From contig JAQUSS010000016.1 of assembly GCA_028710135.1 (NCBI GenBank), forward strand, positions 1 through 33,378: 33,378 nucleotides of DNA, written 5' to 3'. Positions 23,022 to 30,858 of the stretch are shown piece after piece (position 1 is the first letter of the stretch; each line of letters opens with the position of its first letter). The DNA is from Gemmiger sp. (GTDB lineage Bacteria > Bacillota > Clostridia > Oscillospirales > Ruminococcaceae). Made by a program: the position numbers and the translations under genes. The notes below the pieces were generated by a model. It worked only from the letters and a program-made list of their open reading frames with translations. It did no database searches and was not told where the DNA came from.

Positions 23022-23972
23022 ATGAAAACTTTGATTATAGGCGGCACCAGCCTGTTTGGGCAATACCTGGCCGAGCGGCTGACGGCGGCGGGCGAGGCAC
23101 TGGCGGCCACCAAGCTGCCCACCGAAAAGCTGCCCGAAAATTTGGAGGGGAACCAAAAAATTGCATGGTCGGACGTGGATATTATGGACCCACTGACGAT
23201 TGTGGAGGTTTTGAAAAAGGTGCGCCCCCAGGTGATTTATAATTTTGCGGTGCAAAACTCGGTTAGCTATGCGTGGCGCAACCCCGGTGCAACCGTGGAT
23301 GTAAACGTGATTGGCGCGCTGAACCTGCTGGATGCGGTGCGCCAACTGGATTATAAGCCCACCGTGCTGCTGGCAGGCTCGGGCGAAGAATATGGCCGGA
23401 TGCCATTTTCGGCCATGCCCCAGGGCGAGGATAAAAAGCCCAACCCCGGCAACATTTTTGCGGCCAGCAAGGTTTGCCAAACCATGATGGCCCAAATTTA
23501 CTGCCGCGCGTATGGGATGCAGCTGATTTTGGTGCGGACTTTTAACGAAACGGGGCCCGGGCAAAGCGGGCGGTTTGTGGTTTCCAACTTTTGCCGCCAG
23601 TTTGCCCGGATAGAAAAAAAGCAGGCGGAGCCGGTGCTACAGGTTGGCAACCTGGCCATCCAGCGCGATTTTACCGATGTGCGCGATTTGGTGCGCGCCT
23701 TTGCCCTGCTGGCTGAAAAAGGCCGCCCGGGCGAGATTTACAACGCGGGCCGGGGCCAGGCCACCCCGATTGCCAAGGTGCTGGATATTTTGCAGGAGCG
23801 CACCGGCATCACCGTGCAGGTGGAGGCCATGGGCGACCGTATCCGCCCGGTGGATACCCCGATTTTTGAGGCCGATGTAACAAAAATCTATAATGATACC
23901 GGCTGGAAGGCCGAGATACCCCTGGAACAAACCGTGCAGGATATGCTGGACTATTGGCGCGCACGGGTGTGA
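23022..23972 (+). CDS. Rmd-like SDR paralogue lacking the catalytic tyrosine
   Basis: This 316-residue protein is clearly homologous over its full length to the gene 12 nt upstream, with matching NLAIQRDFTDVRDLV and IRPVDTPIFEAD segments. The key positions differ: the YxxxK motif reads FAASK, so Phe146 replaces the catalytic Tyr while Lys150 and Ser120 remain. The nucleotide loop is GGTSLFG instead of GxxGxxG, and the HLAAQ motif is NFAVQ. It may be a non-catalytic partner of the first enzyme, an enzyme with changed chemistry such as an epimerase, or a decaying copy. The intact frame and a good ribosome binding site (AAGGGGGG) argue for a maintained function. It ends the + strand glycan operon. 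Confidence 0.75.
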   Translation: MKTLIIGGTSLFGQYLAERLTAAGEALAATKLPTEKLPENLEGNQKIAWSDVDIMDPLTIVEVLKKVRPQVIYNFAVQNSVSYAWRNPGATVDVNVIGALNLLDAVRQLDYKPTVLLAGSGEEYGRMPFSAMPQGEDKKPNPGNIFAASKVCQTMMAQIYCRAYGMQLILVRTFNETGPGQSGRFVVSNFCRQFARIEKKQAEPVLQVGNLAIQRDFTDVRDLVRAFALLAEKGRPGEIYNAGRGQATPIAKVLDILQERTGITVQVEAMGDRIRPVDTPIFEADVTKIYNDTGWKAEIPLEQTVQDMLDYWRARV

Positions 23973-23999
23973 TGGCCCAGTAAAATAAAAGAAAATAAA

Positions 24000-24059
24000 A
24001 GGGGCTGTTGCAGATGCTTTTCTACGCTTTTACGTAGAAAAACCATTGCAACAGCCCCT
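24000..24059. terminator. Long hairpin, probable bidirectional terminator
   Basis: AGGGGCTGTTGCA (24000-24012) pairs perfectly with TGCAACAGCCCCT (24047-24059), and inside it TTTTCTACG (24018-24026) pairs with CGTAGAAAA (24033-24041). T-rich sequence follows on the + side (GCTTTTTATTG) and the A-rich left flank gives T runs on the - strand. Confidence 0.65.
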
Positions 24060-24112
24060 GCTTTTTATTGATTTCCTATGAATCCAAAAGAAGTCCGCCC
24101 GCATTTGCAACC

Positions 24113-24142
24113 TTAAGGCTCCCTCAGACGAGGGAGCCTTAA
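24113..24142. repeat. Perfect 13-bp inverted repeat
   Basis: TTAAGGCTCCCTC (24113-24125) pairs with GAGGGAGCCTTAA (24130-24142) around a 4-base loop (AGAC). I recall similar palindromes as dispersed intergenic repeats in gut Oscillospiraceae; whether this one is repeated in this genome cannot be seen here. Confidence 0.6.
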
Positions 24143-24253
24143 CCACATCTGCAACAGTCCCTTTTTTGCGGAGCTATACGGTTGCGAGAGGGTTACGCGG
24201 GGGCTACCCGGCAGGCGCTGCCTTTTTGGGGAAAAAGCGCCCGGTGCAGCCGC

Positions 24254-25567
24254 TTATAAATCGTATTTTTGCTTATCGGCCACGTTGATTTCCTGGCCGA
24301 TTTGCACCTCGATAACCTCCAGGTGGGTATCGGCAATCAGGGTGTGGCGGGCCTCGGCGGGCATTTTTACCACATCGCCGGGGTGTACGGTGGTTTCTAC
24401 CCCATCCACCACGGTGCGGCCGGTGCCCGAAACAATCGTCCATACCTCATCCCGATGCTCGTGGGCGTGGTAGGTCAGCCGGTTGCCGGGGCGCAGCACA
24501 ATGCGGATGGTGGTGGCGTTATCCTGCACATCCAAAATGGTAAAGCTCCCCCAGGATTTTTCGGCAAAACGGGCCTCGCCCTCCACCTGCTCCACATAGG
24601 GCTTGATGCGGGAGCTTGCGGCCTTATCGCTGACCAAAATGCCATCGCTGGCGGCGGCAACGACCATATCTTTGCAGCCCATGCAGATGATGGGGATGTT
24701 GAGCTGGTTGATGACGTTGGTGTTTTGGCAGCCATCGTCCAGCTGTACGTTGCCAATGGTGGGGTCGCTCATTACCTCGCTAAAGGTGTTCCAGGTGCCA
24801 ACGTCCTTCCACTCGCCCTTAAAGCGCATTACATGGATGTTGGGCTCCTTCTCCACCACGGCGTAGTCGAAGCTGATTTTCGTTTGGTCGGCATAGTGGG
24901 CTTGCAGGTCGGCAAAATCTTCAAAATGCAGTTCCTGGTGGGCAACCTTGAGCAGGTACCCCAGCTTGAAGGCGAAAACGCCGCAGTTCCACAGTGCGCC
25001 CTGGCGGATATAATCGGCTGCGGTGGCTTCGTCCGGCTTCTCTTTAAAGCCGGCCACGGGGCTAATCTCGGCCGGGGTGGCGGGGATGATATAGCCAAAC
25101 TTGGCGCTGGGGTAGCTTGGCTCCACCCCCATCAGGGTCAGGTTGGCACCATCGGGCTGGGCGGCAAGCGCGGCCAGGCGGTGTACCGCCGAAAAATAAT
25201 CGTTCTCCACATAGGGGTCCACCGGGCACACCACCACCGATTCCTCGGGCCCAACGCCCTGCTCGGCGGCCAGGTAGGCGGAGGCCAGGGCAATGGCGGG
25301 GAAGGTATCGCGGCGGCAGGGCTCCACACAAACGGCAACCTTGCCACCCAGCTGGTGGCGGATGGTGCTTACCTGGCGCTTGCCGGTAGCCACCACAATT
25401 TTGGCCTCGGGGTCCACCGTGGTAATTTGGCGGTATACCCGCTGCACCATGCTCTCGTACACGCCATCCTCATTTTTGAGCAGGGGTACAAACTGCTTGG
25501 AGCGGATATTGTTGGAAAGCGGCCACAGCCGTTGCCCGCTGCCGCCCGAAAGTAGAATTATATTCAT
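24254..25567 (-). CDS. manC: Mannose-1-phosphate guanylyltransferase, with cupin (isomerase-like) domain
   Basis: This enzyme makes GDP-mannose from GTP and mannose-1-phosphate. The nucleotidyltransferase domain has the signature GGSGQRLWPLS at residues 8-18, EPCRRDTFPAIALA at 82-95 and FKEKP at 174-178. A C-terminal cupin domain, about residues 360-430, contains RLTYHAHEHRDEVW and resembles the type II phosphomannose isomerase part of bifunctional ManC/AlgA proteins. Its 437 residues are somewhat shorter than the ~470 usual for the bifunctional form, so isomerase activity is uncertain. The start has AAGGAGAT upstream. It is the last gene of the gmd-fcl-manC operon, 27 nt after fcl. Confidence 0.92.
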   Translation of the reverse strand: MNIILLSGGSGQRLWPLSNNIRSKQFVPLLKNEDGVYESMVQRVYRQITTVDPEAKIVVATGKRQVSTIRHQLGGKVAVCVEPCRRDTFPAIALASAYLAAEQGVGPEESVVVCPVDPYVENDYFSAVHRLAALAAQPDGANLTLMGVEPSYPSAKFGYIIPATPAEISPVAGFKEKPDEATAADYIRQGALWNCGVFAFKLGYLLKVAHQELHFEDFADLQAHYADQTKISFDYAVVEKEPNIHVMRFKGEWKDVGTWNTFSEVMSDPTIGNVQLDDGCQNTNVINQLNIPIICMGCKDMVVAAASDGILVSDKAASSRIKPYVEQVEGEARFAEKSWGSFTILDVQDNATTIRIVLRPGNRLTYHAHEHRDEVWTIVSGTGRTVVDGVETTVHPGDVVKMPAEARHTLIADTHLEVIEVQIGQEINVADKQKYDL

Positions 25568-25594
25568 GGTGGTATCTCCTTCTGGCGGCGGGTG

Positions 25595-26539
25595 TTACCG
25601 CTCGGCCCGCATGGGGTTGCTTAAAAAGTCTTGGTAGGTCAGGCGGATGCCCTCCTCCAGCTCGGTGGTGTAGTGCCAGCCAAGGTTGTTCAGCTTGGTT
25701 ACATCCAGCAGCTTGCGGGGGGTGCCGTCCGGCTTGGTGGGGTCCCACTGGATTGTGCCGGTGTAGCCCACCACCTTGGCCACTAGGGCCGTTAAATCTC
25801 GTATGGTAATCTCCTTGCCGGTGCCAAGGTTCACGGTTTCGTTGCCGCTGTAATGGTTCATCAGGTAAAGGCAGGCATCGGCCAAATCGTCCACATACAA
25901 AAACTCCCGCAGGGGCTTGCCGGTACCCCAGCAGGTAACCACGGCATCGCCATTTTCCTTCGCCTGGTGGAACCGGCGCAACAGTGCCGGCAGCACATGG
26001 CTGTGGGTGGGGTGGTAGTTATCGTTGGGGCCATACAGGTTGGTGGGCATTACGCTGATATAATCGGTGCCGTACTGCCGGTTGAGGTATTCGCAGTATT
26101 TTAGGCCGCTGATTTTTGCCAGGGCGTAGGCCTCGTTGGTTTGCTCCAGCTCGCTGGTAAGCAGGCAGCTTTCGGGCATGGGCTGGGGGGCCAGGCGGGG
26201 GTAGATGCAGCTGGAGCCCAAAAACATCAGCTTTTTGCAGCCGTTTTGCCAGGCCGCGTGGATGGCATTCATCTCCAAAATCATGTTTTCGTACATGAAA
26301 TCGGCCAGGGCCTCGCTGTTGGCCATAATGCCGCCCACCTTGGCGGCACCCAAAAATACATAATCGGGCTTTTCGGTGGCAAAAAATTCCTCCACCTGGT
26401 CTTGCCGGGTCAAATCCAGCTCGGCGTGGGTGCGCAGCACAAAATTATGGTAACCGTTGCGTTCCAGTGCCCGCAGGATGGCGCTGCCCACCATCCCCCG
26501 GTGCCCGGCAACATAAATTTTTCCGTCCGTTTCCATCAT
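25595..26539 (-). CDS. fcl: GDP-L-fucose synthase
   Basis: This is a bifunctional epimerase-reductase that converts GDP-4-keto-6-deoxy-D-mannose to GDP-L-fucose. The 314-residue protein has the nucleotide motif GHRGMVG at 12-18, the catalytic SSC segment at 109-111, and Y138/K142 in YALAK, matching the known enzyme's spacing. [11 protein letters not shown] and [19 protein letters not shown] are family hallmarks. The start is the first of two adjacent ATGs, preceded by AGAAAGG; longer starts run into the gmd-fcl gap and are rejected. It uses the product of Gmd, encoded upstream on the same strand. Confidence 0.95.
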   Translation of the reverse strand: MMETDGKIYVAGHRGMVGSAILRALERNGYHNFVLRTHAELDLTRQDQVEEFFATEKPDYVFLGAAKVGGIMANSEALADFMYENMILEMNAIHAAWQNGCKKLMFLGSSCIYPRLAPQPMPESCLLTSELEQTNEAYALAKISGLKYCEYLNRQYGTDYISVMPTNLYGPNDNYHPTHSHVLPALLRRFHQAKENGDAVVTCWGTGKPLREFLYVDDLADACLYLMNHYSGNETVNLGTGKEITIRDLTALVAKVVGYTGTIQWDPTKPDGTPRKLLDVTKLNNLGWHYTTELEEGIRLTYQDFLSNPMRAER

Positions 26540-26579
26540 GGCAATCGAACCTTTCTGCTTTTTAAAGTGCCGAAAAAGC

Positions 26580-26649
26580 CGCATTTGGCAAAGGGCGGCG
26601 GGCCTTGCCCCGGCAGGGCAAAACACCCGCACCGGCCTTGCCAAATGCG
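26580..26649 (-). other. Large inverted repeat in the gmd-fcl intergenic region
   Basis: The 155-nt gap between gmd and fcl holds CGCATTTGGCAA (26580-26591) and its perfect reverse complement TTGCCAAATGCG (26638-26649). Between them is a smaller stem, TTGCCC (26605-26610) with GGGCAA (26616-26621). In RNA this forms a long hairpin. It could adjust the ratio of Gmd to Fcl by processing or partial termination; there is no clean T run. Confidence 0.55.
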
Positions 26650-26694
26650 TTGCTTTTGGGCAGTTTATTGTATGGGATAAGGGGGCTGTGTGGC

Positions 26695-27732
26695 TTAGGC
26701 CTGGGCCTCTTTTTTGGCAAGCGCCAAATCGTGCGCGGCCATAATGCGGCACAGTTCCTCGTAGCTGGTTTTTAGGGGGTTCCAGCCCAGGGTGGTGCGG
26801 GCTTTGGTGGGGTTGCCCCAAAGGTTCACAACATCGGTCGGGCGGAAGAAATCGGGGCTAACCTCCACAACCACCTTGCCGGTGGCCTTATCGATCCCTT
26901 TTTCGTCCATCCCTTCGCCCTGCCATTCCAGCTCAATGCCATCGTTGGCAAAGGCCAGGGTGGTAAATTCCCGCACGGTGTGCTGCACGCCGGTGGCAAT
27001 TACAAAATCATCGGGGGTATCCTGCTGCAAAATCAGCCACATACACTCCACATAATCTTTGGCGTAGCCCCAATCGCGCAGGCTGGAAAGGTTGCCCAGG
27101 TACAGTTTATCTTGCAGGCCGCAGGCAATGCGCCCGGCAGCCAGGGTGATTTTGCGGGTGACAAAATTTTCGCCGCGGCGCTCGGATTCGTGGTTGAACA
27201 GGATGCCGTTGCAGGCGTAAATGCCGTAGGCATCGCGGTATTCTTTGGTGATCCAGTAGCCGTACTGCTTGGCAACCGCATAGGGGCTGTAGGGGTGGAA
27301 GGGGGTGGTTTCGCTTTGGGGCACTTCCTCTACCTTGCCGTACAGCTCGCTGGTGGAAGCCTGGTAGAAGCGGCAGGTTTTGGAGAGGCCCAGCGTGTGG
27401 ATGGCATCCAGGATGCGCAAAACACCCAGCGCGTCCACATCGCCCGAATATTCGGGCGCATCAAAGCTTACCCCAACATGGCTTTGGGCGGCAAGGTTAT
27501 ATACCTCGTCCGGGCGAATTTTGGACAGAATTTTTACGATGGAGGAGGAATCTGCCAAATCGCCATCGTGGAGGGTGATGGCGTTTTTCGCCAGCAGATG
27601 GTCAATGCGGGCGGTGTTCGAGATGGAAGCACGGCGCACAATGCCGTGTACCTCGTACCCCTTTTCCAGCAAAAGTTCAGCCAGATAGCTGCCGTCCTGC
27701 CCGGTGATGCCGGTGATAAGCGCTTTTTTCAT
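26695..27732 (-). CDS. gmd: GDP-mannose 4,6-dehydratase
   Basis: This enzyme removes water from GDP-mannose to give GDP-4-keto-6-deoxy-D-mannose, the common precursor of GDP-L-fucose and GDP-D-rhamnose. Its 345 residues are of normal length. The NADP site [12 protein letters not shown] is at 8-19, [14 protein letters not shown] at 33-46, catalytic T127/E129 in STSELYG, and Y151/K155 in [25 protein letters not shown] is diagnostic. AGGAG precedes the start by 7 bases. It is the first gene of the minus-strand operon and is divergent from an AraC-type regulator, which is a candidate controller. Confidence 0.96.
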   Translation of the reverse strand: MKKALITGITGQDGSYLAELLLEKGYEVHGIVRRASISNTARIDHLLAKNAITLHDGDLADSSSIVKILSKIRPDEVYNLAAQSHVGVSFDAPEYSGDVDALGVLRILDAIHTLGLSKTCRFYQASTSELYGKVEEVPQSETTPFHPYSPYAVAKQYGYWITKEYRDAYGIYACNGILFNHESERRGENFVTRKITLAAGRIACGLQDKLYLGNLSSLRDWGYAKDYVECMWLILQQDTPDDFVIATGVQHTVREFTTLAFANDGIELEWQGEGMDEKGIDKATGKVVVEVSPDFFRPTDVVNLWGNPTKARTTLGWNPLKTSYEELCRIMAAHDLALAKKEAQA

Positions 27733-27814
27733 AGGTTACTCCTGTTCTGTTTTGTCACAAAAATTCAAATTGGCCCCGGGGGCGGGGCAAAGGGCAAAGG
27801 GCAAAAAAATACCC

Positions 27815-27843
27815 TTTAAAATGCCGTATTTATATAGTATAAT
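27815..27843 (+). promoter_or_regulatory. Promoter of the AraC-type regulator gene
   Basis: -35 TTTAAA (27815-27820) and -10 TATAAT (27838-27843) are separated by 17 bases. The start would lie near 27850, giving a leader of about 88 nt. The -10 overlaps the -10 of the opposing gmd promoter. Confidence 0.65.
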
Positions 27844-27863
27844 CAATTCTATAGAAGATGCAA
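27836..27863 (-). promoter_or_regulatory. Promoter of the gmd-fcl-manC operon
   Basis: Read on the minus strand, -35 TTGCAT (27863-27858) and -10 TATACT (27841-27836) are 16 bases apart. Transcription would begin near 27829, about 97 nt before the gmd start codon. Confidence 0.6.
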
Positions 27864-27937
27864 GCCCTAAAGTTGCCGGATTTTTTGCACAATATTGCTA
27901 CGGGGCCGCCAGCCTGCGCCCCCGGCGGGAGGTAGCC

Positions 27938-28822
27938 ATGCCAAAAACCAGAAATTTCCCTGAATATTACGACCCCTCCAGCGAGCGGGAGATTGTTACC
28001 CCCTCGCCCTTTGGGCGGAAAAACCTGCTTTTTTTGCAGGAGGCCGGGCACATCAAGCTGGTAAAAAGCCACGCCGGCACCCAGCGCAGCAGCCTGGATA
28101 GCTACCTGATTGTGGCGGTGGTGGCGGGCAGCGGCAGCCTGCAATACGATGGCCGCAACTACCCCCTGCGGGCGGGCCAATGCTTTTGGGTGGATTGCCG
28201 CCACCCCCACGGCTACCGCAGCGCCCCGCGGGAGCCGTGGGAGCTGCGCTGGGTACACTTTAACGGCCACAGCGCCCCGGCCTTCCACCACCTGTTTGAG
28301 GGGGCGGGCGGCCCGGTGTTTACCCCGCTGGATTTTGAGGGGGTGGCCCGCCGCCTGGAGGCTGTGCTGGCCGCCGCCCGCGGGTGGGATGCCCCCGCCG
28401 AGCTGCGCGCCAACGCCGAGCTTGCCGCCCTGCTGGCCGGGATTTTGAACGAACTTGCCCATGGCGAGGAGGGCACCGCCGCCGCTGCTGCCCGGCTGGA
28501 GGAGGTGCGGGCCTGGCTGGGCGAGCACTGCGCCGAGGTACTGAGCCTGGATGGGCTTGCCGCCCGGTTTTACATCAGCAAATATTACCTGGCTCGCAGC
28601 TTTAAGCAGCGGTATGGCGAAACGATATTTGCCTTTATCAACGCCGCCCGCATTGATAACGCCAAGCAGCTTTTGCGGTACACCGACCTTTCGATGGGGC
28701 AAATTGCCCAGCGGTGCGGCTATAAAGAGCAAAGCTATTTTACCCGCCGCTTCCGCGCGGCGGAGGGGCAAACCGCCCAGCAATACCGCCGCGCCTGGCA
28801 AAGCCGTGCGGGCAAAAAGTAA
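27938..28822 (+). CDS. AraC-family transcriptional regulator with N-terminal cupin
   Basis: This 294-residue DNA-binding protein has an N-terminal AraC-type sugar/effector-binding cupin at about residues 40-120, with DSYLIVAVVAGSGSLQYDG and a GQCFWVDCRHPHGY strand. Its C-terminal double HTH is at about 190-285 and contains FYISKYYLARSFKQRYG and MGQIAQRCGYKEQSYFTRRF. It likely senses a sugar and activates nearby genes. The ATG at 27938 follows CGGGAGG; longer in-frame starts lie upstream of the promoter and are rejected. Because its promoter overlaps that of gmd, control of the GDP-sugar operon is a reasonable inference. The effector is unknown. Confidence 0.88.
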   Translation: MPKTRNFPEYYDPSSEREIVTPSPFGRKNLLFLQEAGHIKLVKSHAGTQRSSLDSYLIVAVVAGSGSLQYDGRNYPLRAGQCFWVDCRHPHGYRSAPREPWELRWVHFNGHSAPAFHHLFEGAGGPVFTPLDFEGVARRLEAVLAAARGWDAPAELRANAELAALLAGILNELAHGEEGTAAAAARLEEVRAWLGEHCAEVLSLDGLAARFYISKYYLARSFKQRYGETIFAFINAARIDNAKQLLRYTDLSMGQIAQRCGYKEQSYFTRRFRAAEGQTAQQYRRAWQSRAGKK

Positions 28823-28833
28823 GCCGAAAAATA

Positions 28834-28892
28834 AGCCGAAAAACACCCTACCCCCGCGCTGTGGCTGCGCGGGGGCGGGGGGTTTTTCGGCT
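28834..28892. terminator. Bidirectional terminator after the AraC-type gene
   Basis: AGCCGAAAAAC (28834-28844) pairs with GTTTTTCGGCT (28882-28892), and CCCCCGCGC (28851-28859) with GCGCGGGGG (28867-28875) inside it. The T run within the arm on each strand can serve transcripts from both sides, including the converging cls gene. Confidence 0.75.
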
Positions 28893-28964
28893 GGTGGCGG
28901 TTGGTGCTTGGTTTAGAAACTGGCCTGCCGGGTGGGCGGCTGGGTAAAGCGGGCCGGGCTACTT

Positions 28965-30539
28965 TTAAAACAGAGGGGCCATCATCCGCAGCACGCCGCT
29001 TAACAGCGTGCCAAAAAAGCCGGTGCGGCAATCGGCCAGGCTTACCTCGGCGCTGGCGGTGCGCAGTGCGTCCATATCGCGGCGGATATCTTGCAGGGCG
29101 GGGCACTGGTAAAGCAGGGTGCTGCACTCAAAATGCAGGTACAGGCTGCGGTAATCCAGGTTGATGCTGCCCACGGCGGCAATGCGGCCATCGCACAGCC
29201 AGGTTTTGGCGTGCAAAAAGCCCGGCAGGTAGCGGTAGATATGCACCCCCGCCGCAATCAGGGGGGTAAAGTAGCTGCGGGTAAGCTGGTAGGTCAGCTT
29301 TTTATCCGGGATGCCGGGCACAAAAATTTCAACCTCCACCCCCCGCTTGGCAGCAAGGCAAAGGGCACTTTTTAGGTTGTTATCCAAAATTAAATAGGGC
29401 GTGCAGATGGATAGCCGGTGCTCGGCCTGTTGAATTAGCTCCATATAGACGTTGGTGGAGATGGATTCGCGGTCCACCGGGCTATCGGCAAAGGGCTGCA
29501 CCCACCCGGTGGAGGGCAGGGGGGTGGGGTGGTGGTACTCGGGCCGGAAATGGGTAAAATCGGTGTCGGAGGGGCGGTTGGCGTTCCAAAATTCCAAAAA
29601 CATGGTGGTAAAGCTCCAGGCGGCCTCCCCCCGCAGCCGGATGCCGCTATCCTTCCAGTAGCCAAACCGAACCAGCCGGTTGATGTACTCGTCTGCCAAA
29701 TTTACACCGCCGGTGAAGGCCGTGTAGCCATCCACCACCAAAATTTTGCGGTGGTCGCGGTTGTTCATCACCATGTTGAGCGCGGGCACAAAGGGGTTGA
29801 AGGGGAAGCACTGTATCCCCTCGGCCTCCAGCTTGCGCCAATAGCCCAGCGGCAACACGCTAACGCTGCCCGCATCGTCGTAAATTACCCGCACATCCAG
29901 CCCCTCGGCGGCTTTTTGGCGGAGCAATTCGTGGATTTGGCCCCACATTTCGCCCAGGCCCACAATAAAAAACTCCACAAAAATAAAATGCTCGGCCCCG
30001 GCCAGGGCCTCCAGCATGGCGGGGAACATGGCCTCGCCGGTGGGGTAATAGTCGGCCTCGGTGCCCGAAAAAACAGGGTAGGGGCCATAATCGCGCAGGT
30101 AGCGGGCGGTCAGCGCCCCGCGGGGGTCGGCAGCTTCCAGCTCGCGCAGGGGGGCAGGCTCCTGCAACAGCAGCGGGCGTATGCGGCGGCTCTCCCGCTC
30201 CAAACGGTGGCGCATCCGCATGGCGGGGCGCTTGTTGCCCCACAGCAGGTACAAAAACCCGGCGGGCAGCGGCATAATTAAAAATAGCGCCATCCAGCTG
30301 ATTTTAAACTCGGGGGCAATGTTATCGGCCCGCACCAGCAGCAGCCCCATCAGCAGGCTGAACGCAATGCAAAACACCCCAAACCAGGGCGCATAATCGG
30401 CCAATTGGACAAAAAGGTAGGCAACAAAAATCATCTGCACTACCAGCAGCAAGCAGGTGAAAACCAACCGGCTGAAGATAAAGCGATAAACCCCGCCCAA
30501 CAGATGTTTGAAGCGGCGCAAATCTCGGTTTTGCAGCAT
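28965..30539 (-). CDS. cls: Cardiolipin synthase (phospholipase D family)
   Basis: This membrane enzyme joins two phosphatidylglycerol molecules to cardiolipin and glycerol. The 524-residue protein has hydrophobic spans near residues 20-45, 50-70 and 82-100, then two PLD catalytic motifs: H263-K265-D270 in HRKILVVD with GGVNLAD after it, and H443-K445-D450 in HAKTWLCD with GSINLDYRS. The layout is that of ClsA-type synthases. The start at 30539 follows AAAGGAGG; a longer frame to 30614 is rejected. It has its own promoter and is divergent from the hsp20 gene. Confidence 0.93.
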   Translation of the reverse strand: MLQNRDLRRFKHLLGGVYRFIFSRLVFTCLLLVVQMIFVAYLFVQLADYAPWFGVFCIAFSLLMGLLLVRADNIAPEFKISWMALFLIMPLPAGFLYLLWGNKRPAMRMRHRLERESRRIRPLLLQEPAPLRELEAADPRGALTARYLRDYGPYPVFSGTEADYYPTGEAMFPAMLEALAGAEHFIFVEFFIVGLGEMWGQIHELLRQKAAEGLDVRVIYDDAGSVSVLPLGYWRKLEAEGIQCFPFNPFVPALNMVMNNRDHRKILVVDGYTAFTGGVNLADEYINRLVRFGYWKDSGIRLRGEAAWSFTTMFLEFWNANRPSDTDFTHFRPEYHHPTPLPSTGWVQPFADSPVDRESISTNVYMELIQQAEHRLSICTPYLILDNNLKSALCLAAKRGVEVEIFVPGIPDKKLTYQLTRSYFTPLIAAGVHIYRYLPGFLHAKTWLCDGRIAAVGSINLDYRSLYLHFECSTLLYQCPALQDIRRDMDALRTASAEVSLADCRTGFFGTLLSGVLRMMAPLF

Positions 30540-30575
30540 GGGGCTGCCTCCTTTCGTTCGACAGATATCCCCTTT

Positions 30576-30604
30576 AATGTAGCACGGTATGGGCAAAAAA
30601 GCAA
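30576..30604 (-). promoter_or_regulatory. Promoter of the cardiolipin synthase gene
   Basis: On the minus strand, -35 TTGCTT (30604-30599) and -10 TACATT (30581-30576) have a 17-base spacer. It lies about 37 nt upstream of the start codon. Confidence 0.5.
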
Positions 30605-30646
30605 TGAAGTGCAAGCGGTAAAAGCAAGTGCTAAAAAATATTTGCG

Positions 30647-30678
30647 TTGCGTTTTAAAATAAAATGCGTTATAACGCG
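30647..30678 (+). promoter_or_regulatory. Possible upstream promoter with palindrome over the -10
   Basis: TTGCGT (30647-30652), 17 bases, then TATAAC (30670-30675). The -10 lies inside the perfect 12-bp palindrome GCGTTATAACGC (30667-30678), which may be a regulator site. It would read toward hsp20. Confidence 0.4.
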
Positions 30679-30692
30679 CGATTATAAAATTA

Positions 30693-30719
30693 TTAGCACT
30701 CGAACGGATAGATTGCCAA
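30693..30719 (+). promoter_or_regulatory. CIRCE-like operator (HrcA site) upstream of hsp20
   Basis: TTAGCACTC (30693-30701), a 9-base spacer, then GATTGCCAA (30711-30719). The left arm is a perfect CIRCE half-site; the right arm matches GAGTGCTAA at 7 of 9 positions. The spacer length is exactly that of CIRCE. It lies about 140 nt before a small heat-shock gene, which fits repression by HrcA. Confidence 0.75.
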
Positions 30720-30743
30720 AGTTTCACATTTTTATAATATTTT
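30713..30743 (+). promoter_or_regulatory. hsp20 promoter overlapping the CIRCE right arm
   Basis: TTGCCA (30713-30718) can be the -35 and lies within the CIRCE right arm. TATAAT is at 30733-30738 with a short spacer of 14; TATTTT at 30738-30743 gives a spacer of 19. The exact -10 is uncertain. Confidence 0.45.
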
Positions 30744-30858
30744 GTTCATAGTTGGGGTGTATTCTGTAATTGTTGAAAGGGAAACGGTACCGGCAAAACA
30801 AAAACGCCTGCCGCCCTGCCAACCATCATGTACACATACTATGAAGGAGAGATGTTTT

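Larger units (their letters stand above)
23997..24165. mobile_element. MITE-like palindromic element between converging operons
   Basis: The ~170-bp element has terminal inverted repeats. The left end (23997-24016, AAAAGGGGCTGTTGCAGATG) matches the reverse complement of the right end (24146-24165) at 19 of 20 positions. Inside are a long hairpin (24000-24059) and a perfect 13-bp stem (24113-24142). No transposase gene is inside, and no clear target-site duplication could be defined. It fills most of the 281-nt gap between the + strand and - strand operons. Confidence 0.6.

Noticed and set aside
24269-25555. 428-codon open frame on the + strand opposite manC
   Set aside because: It is Gly/His/Leu/Val-rich with no recognisable domain and mirrors the codon structure of manC, whose motifs and ribosome binding site are clear.
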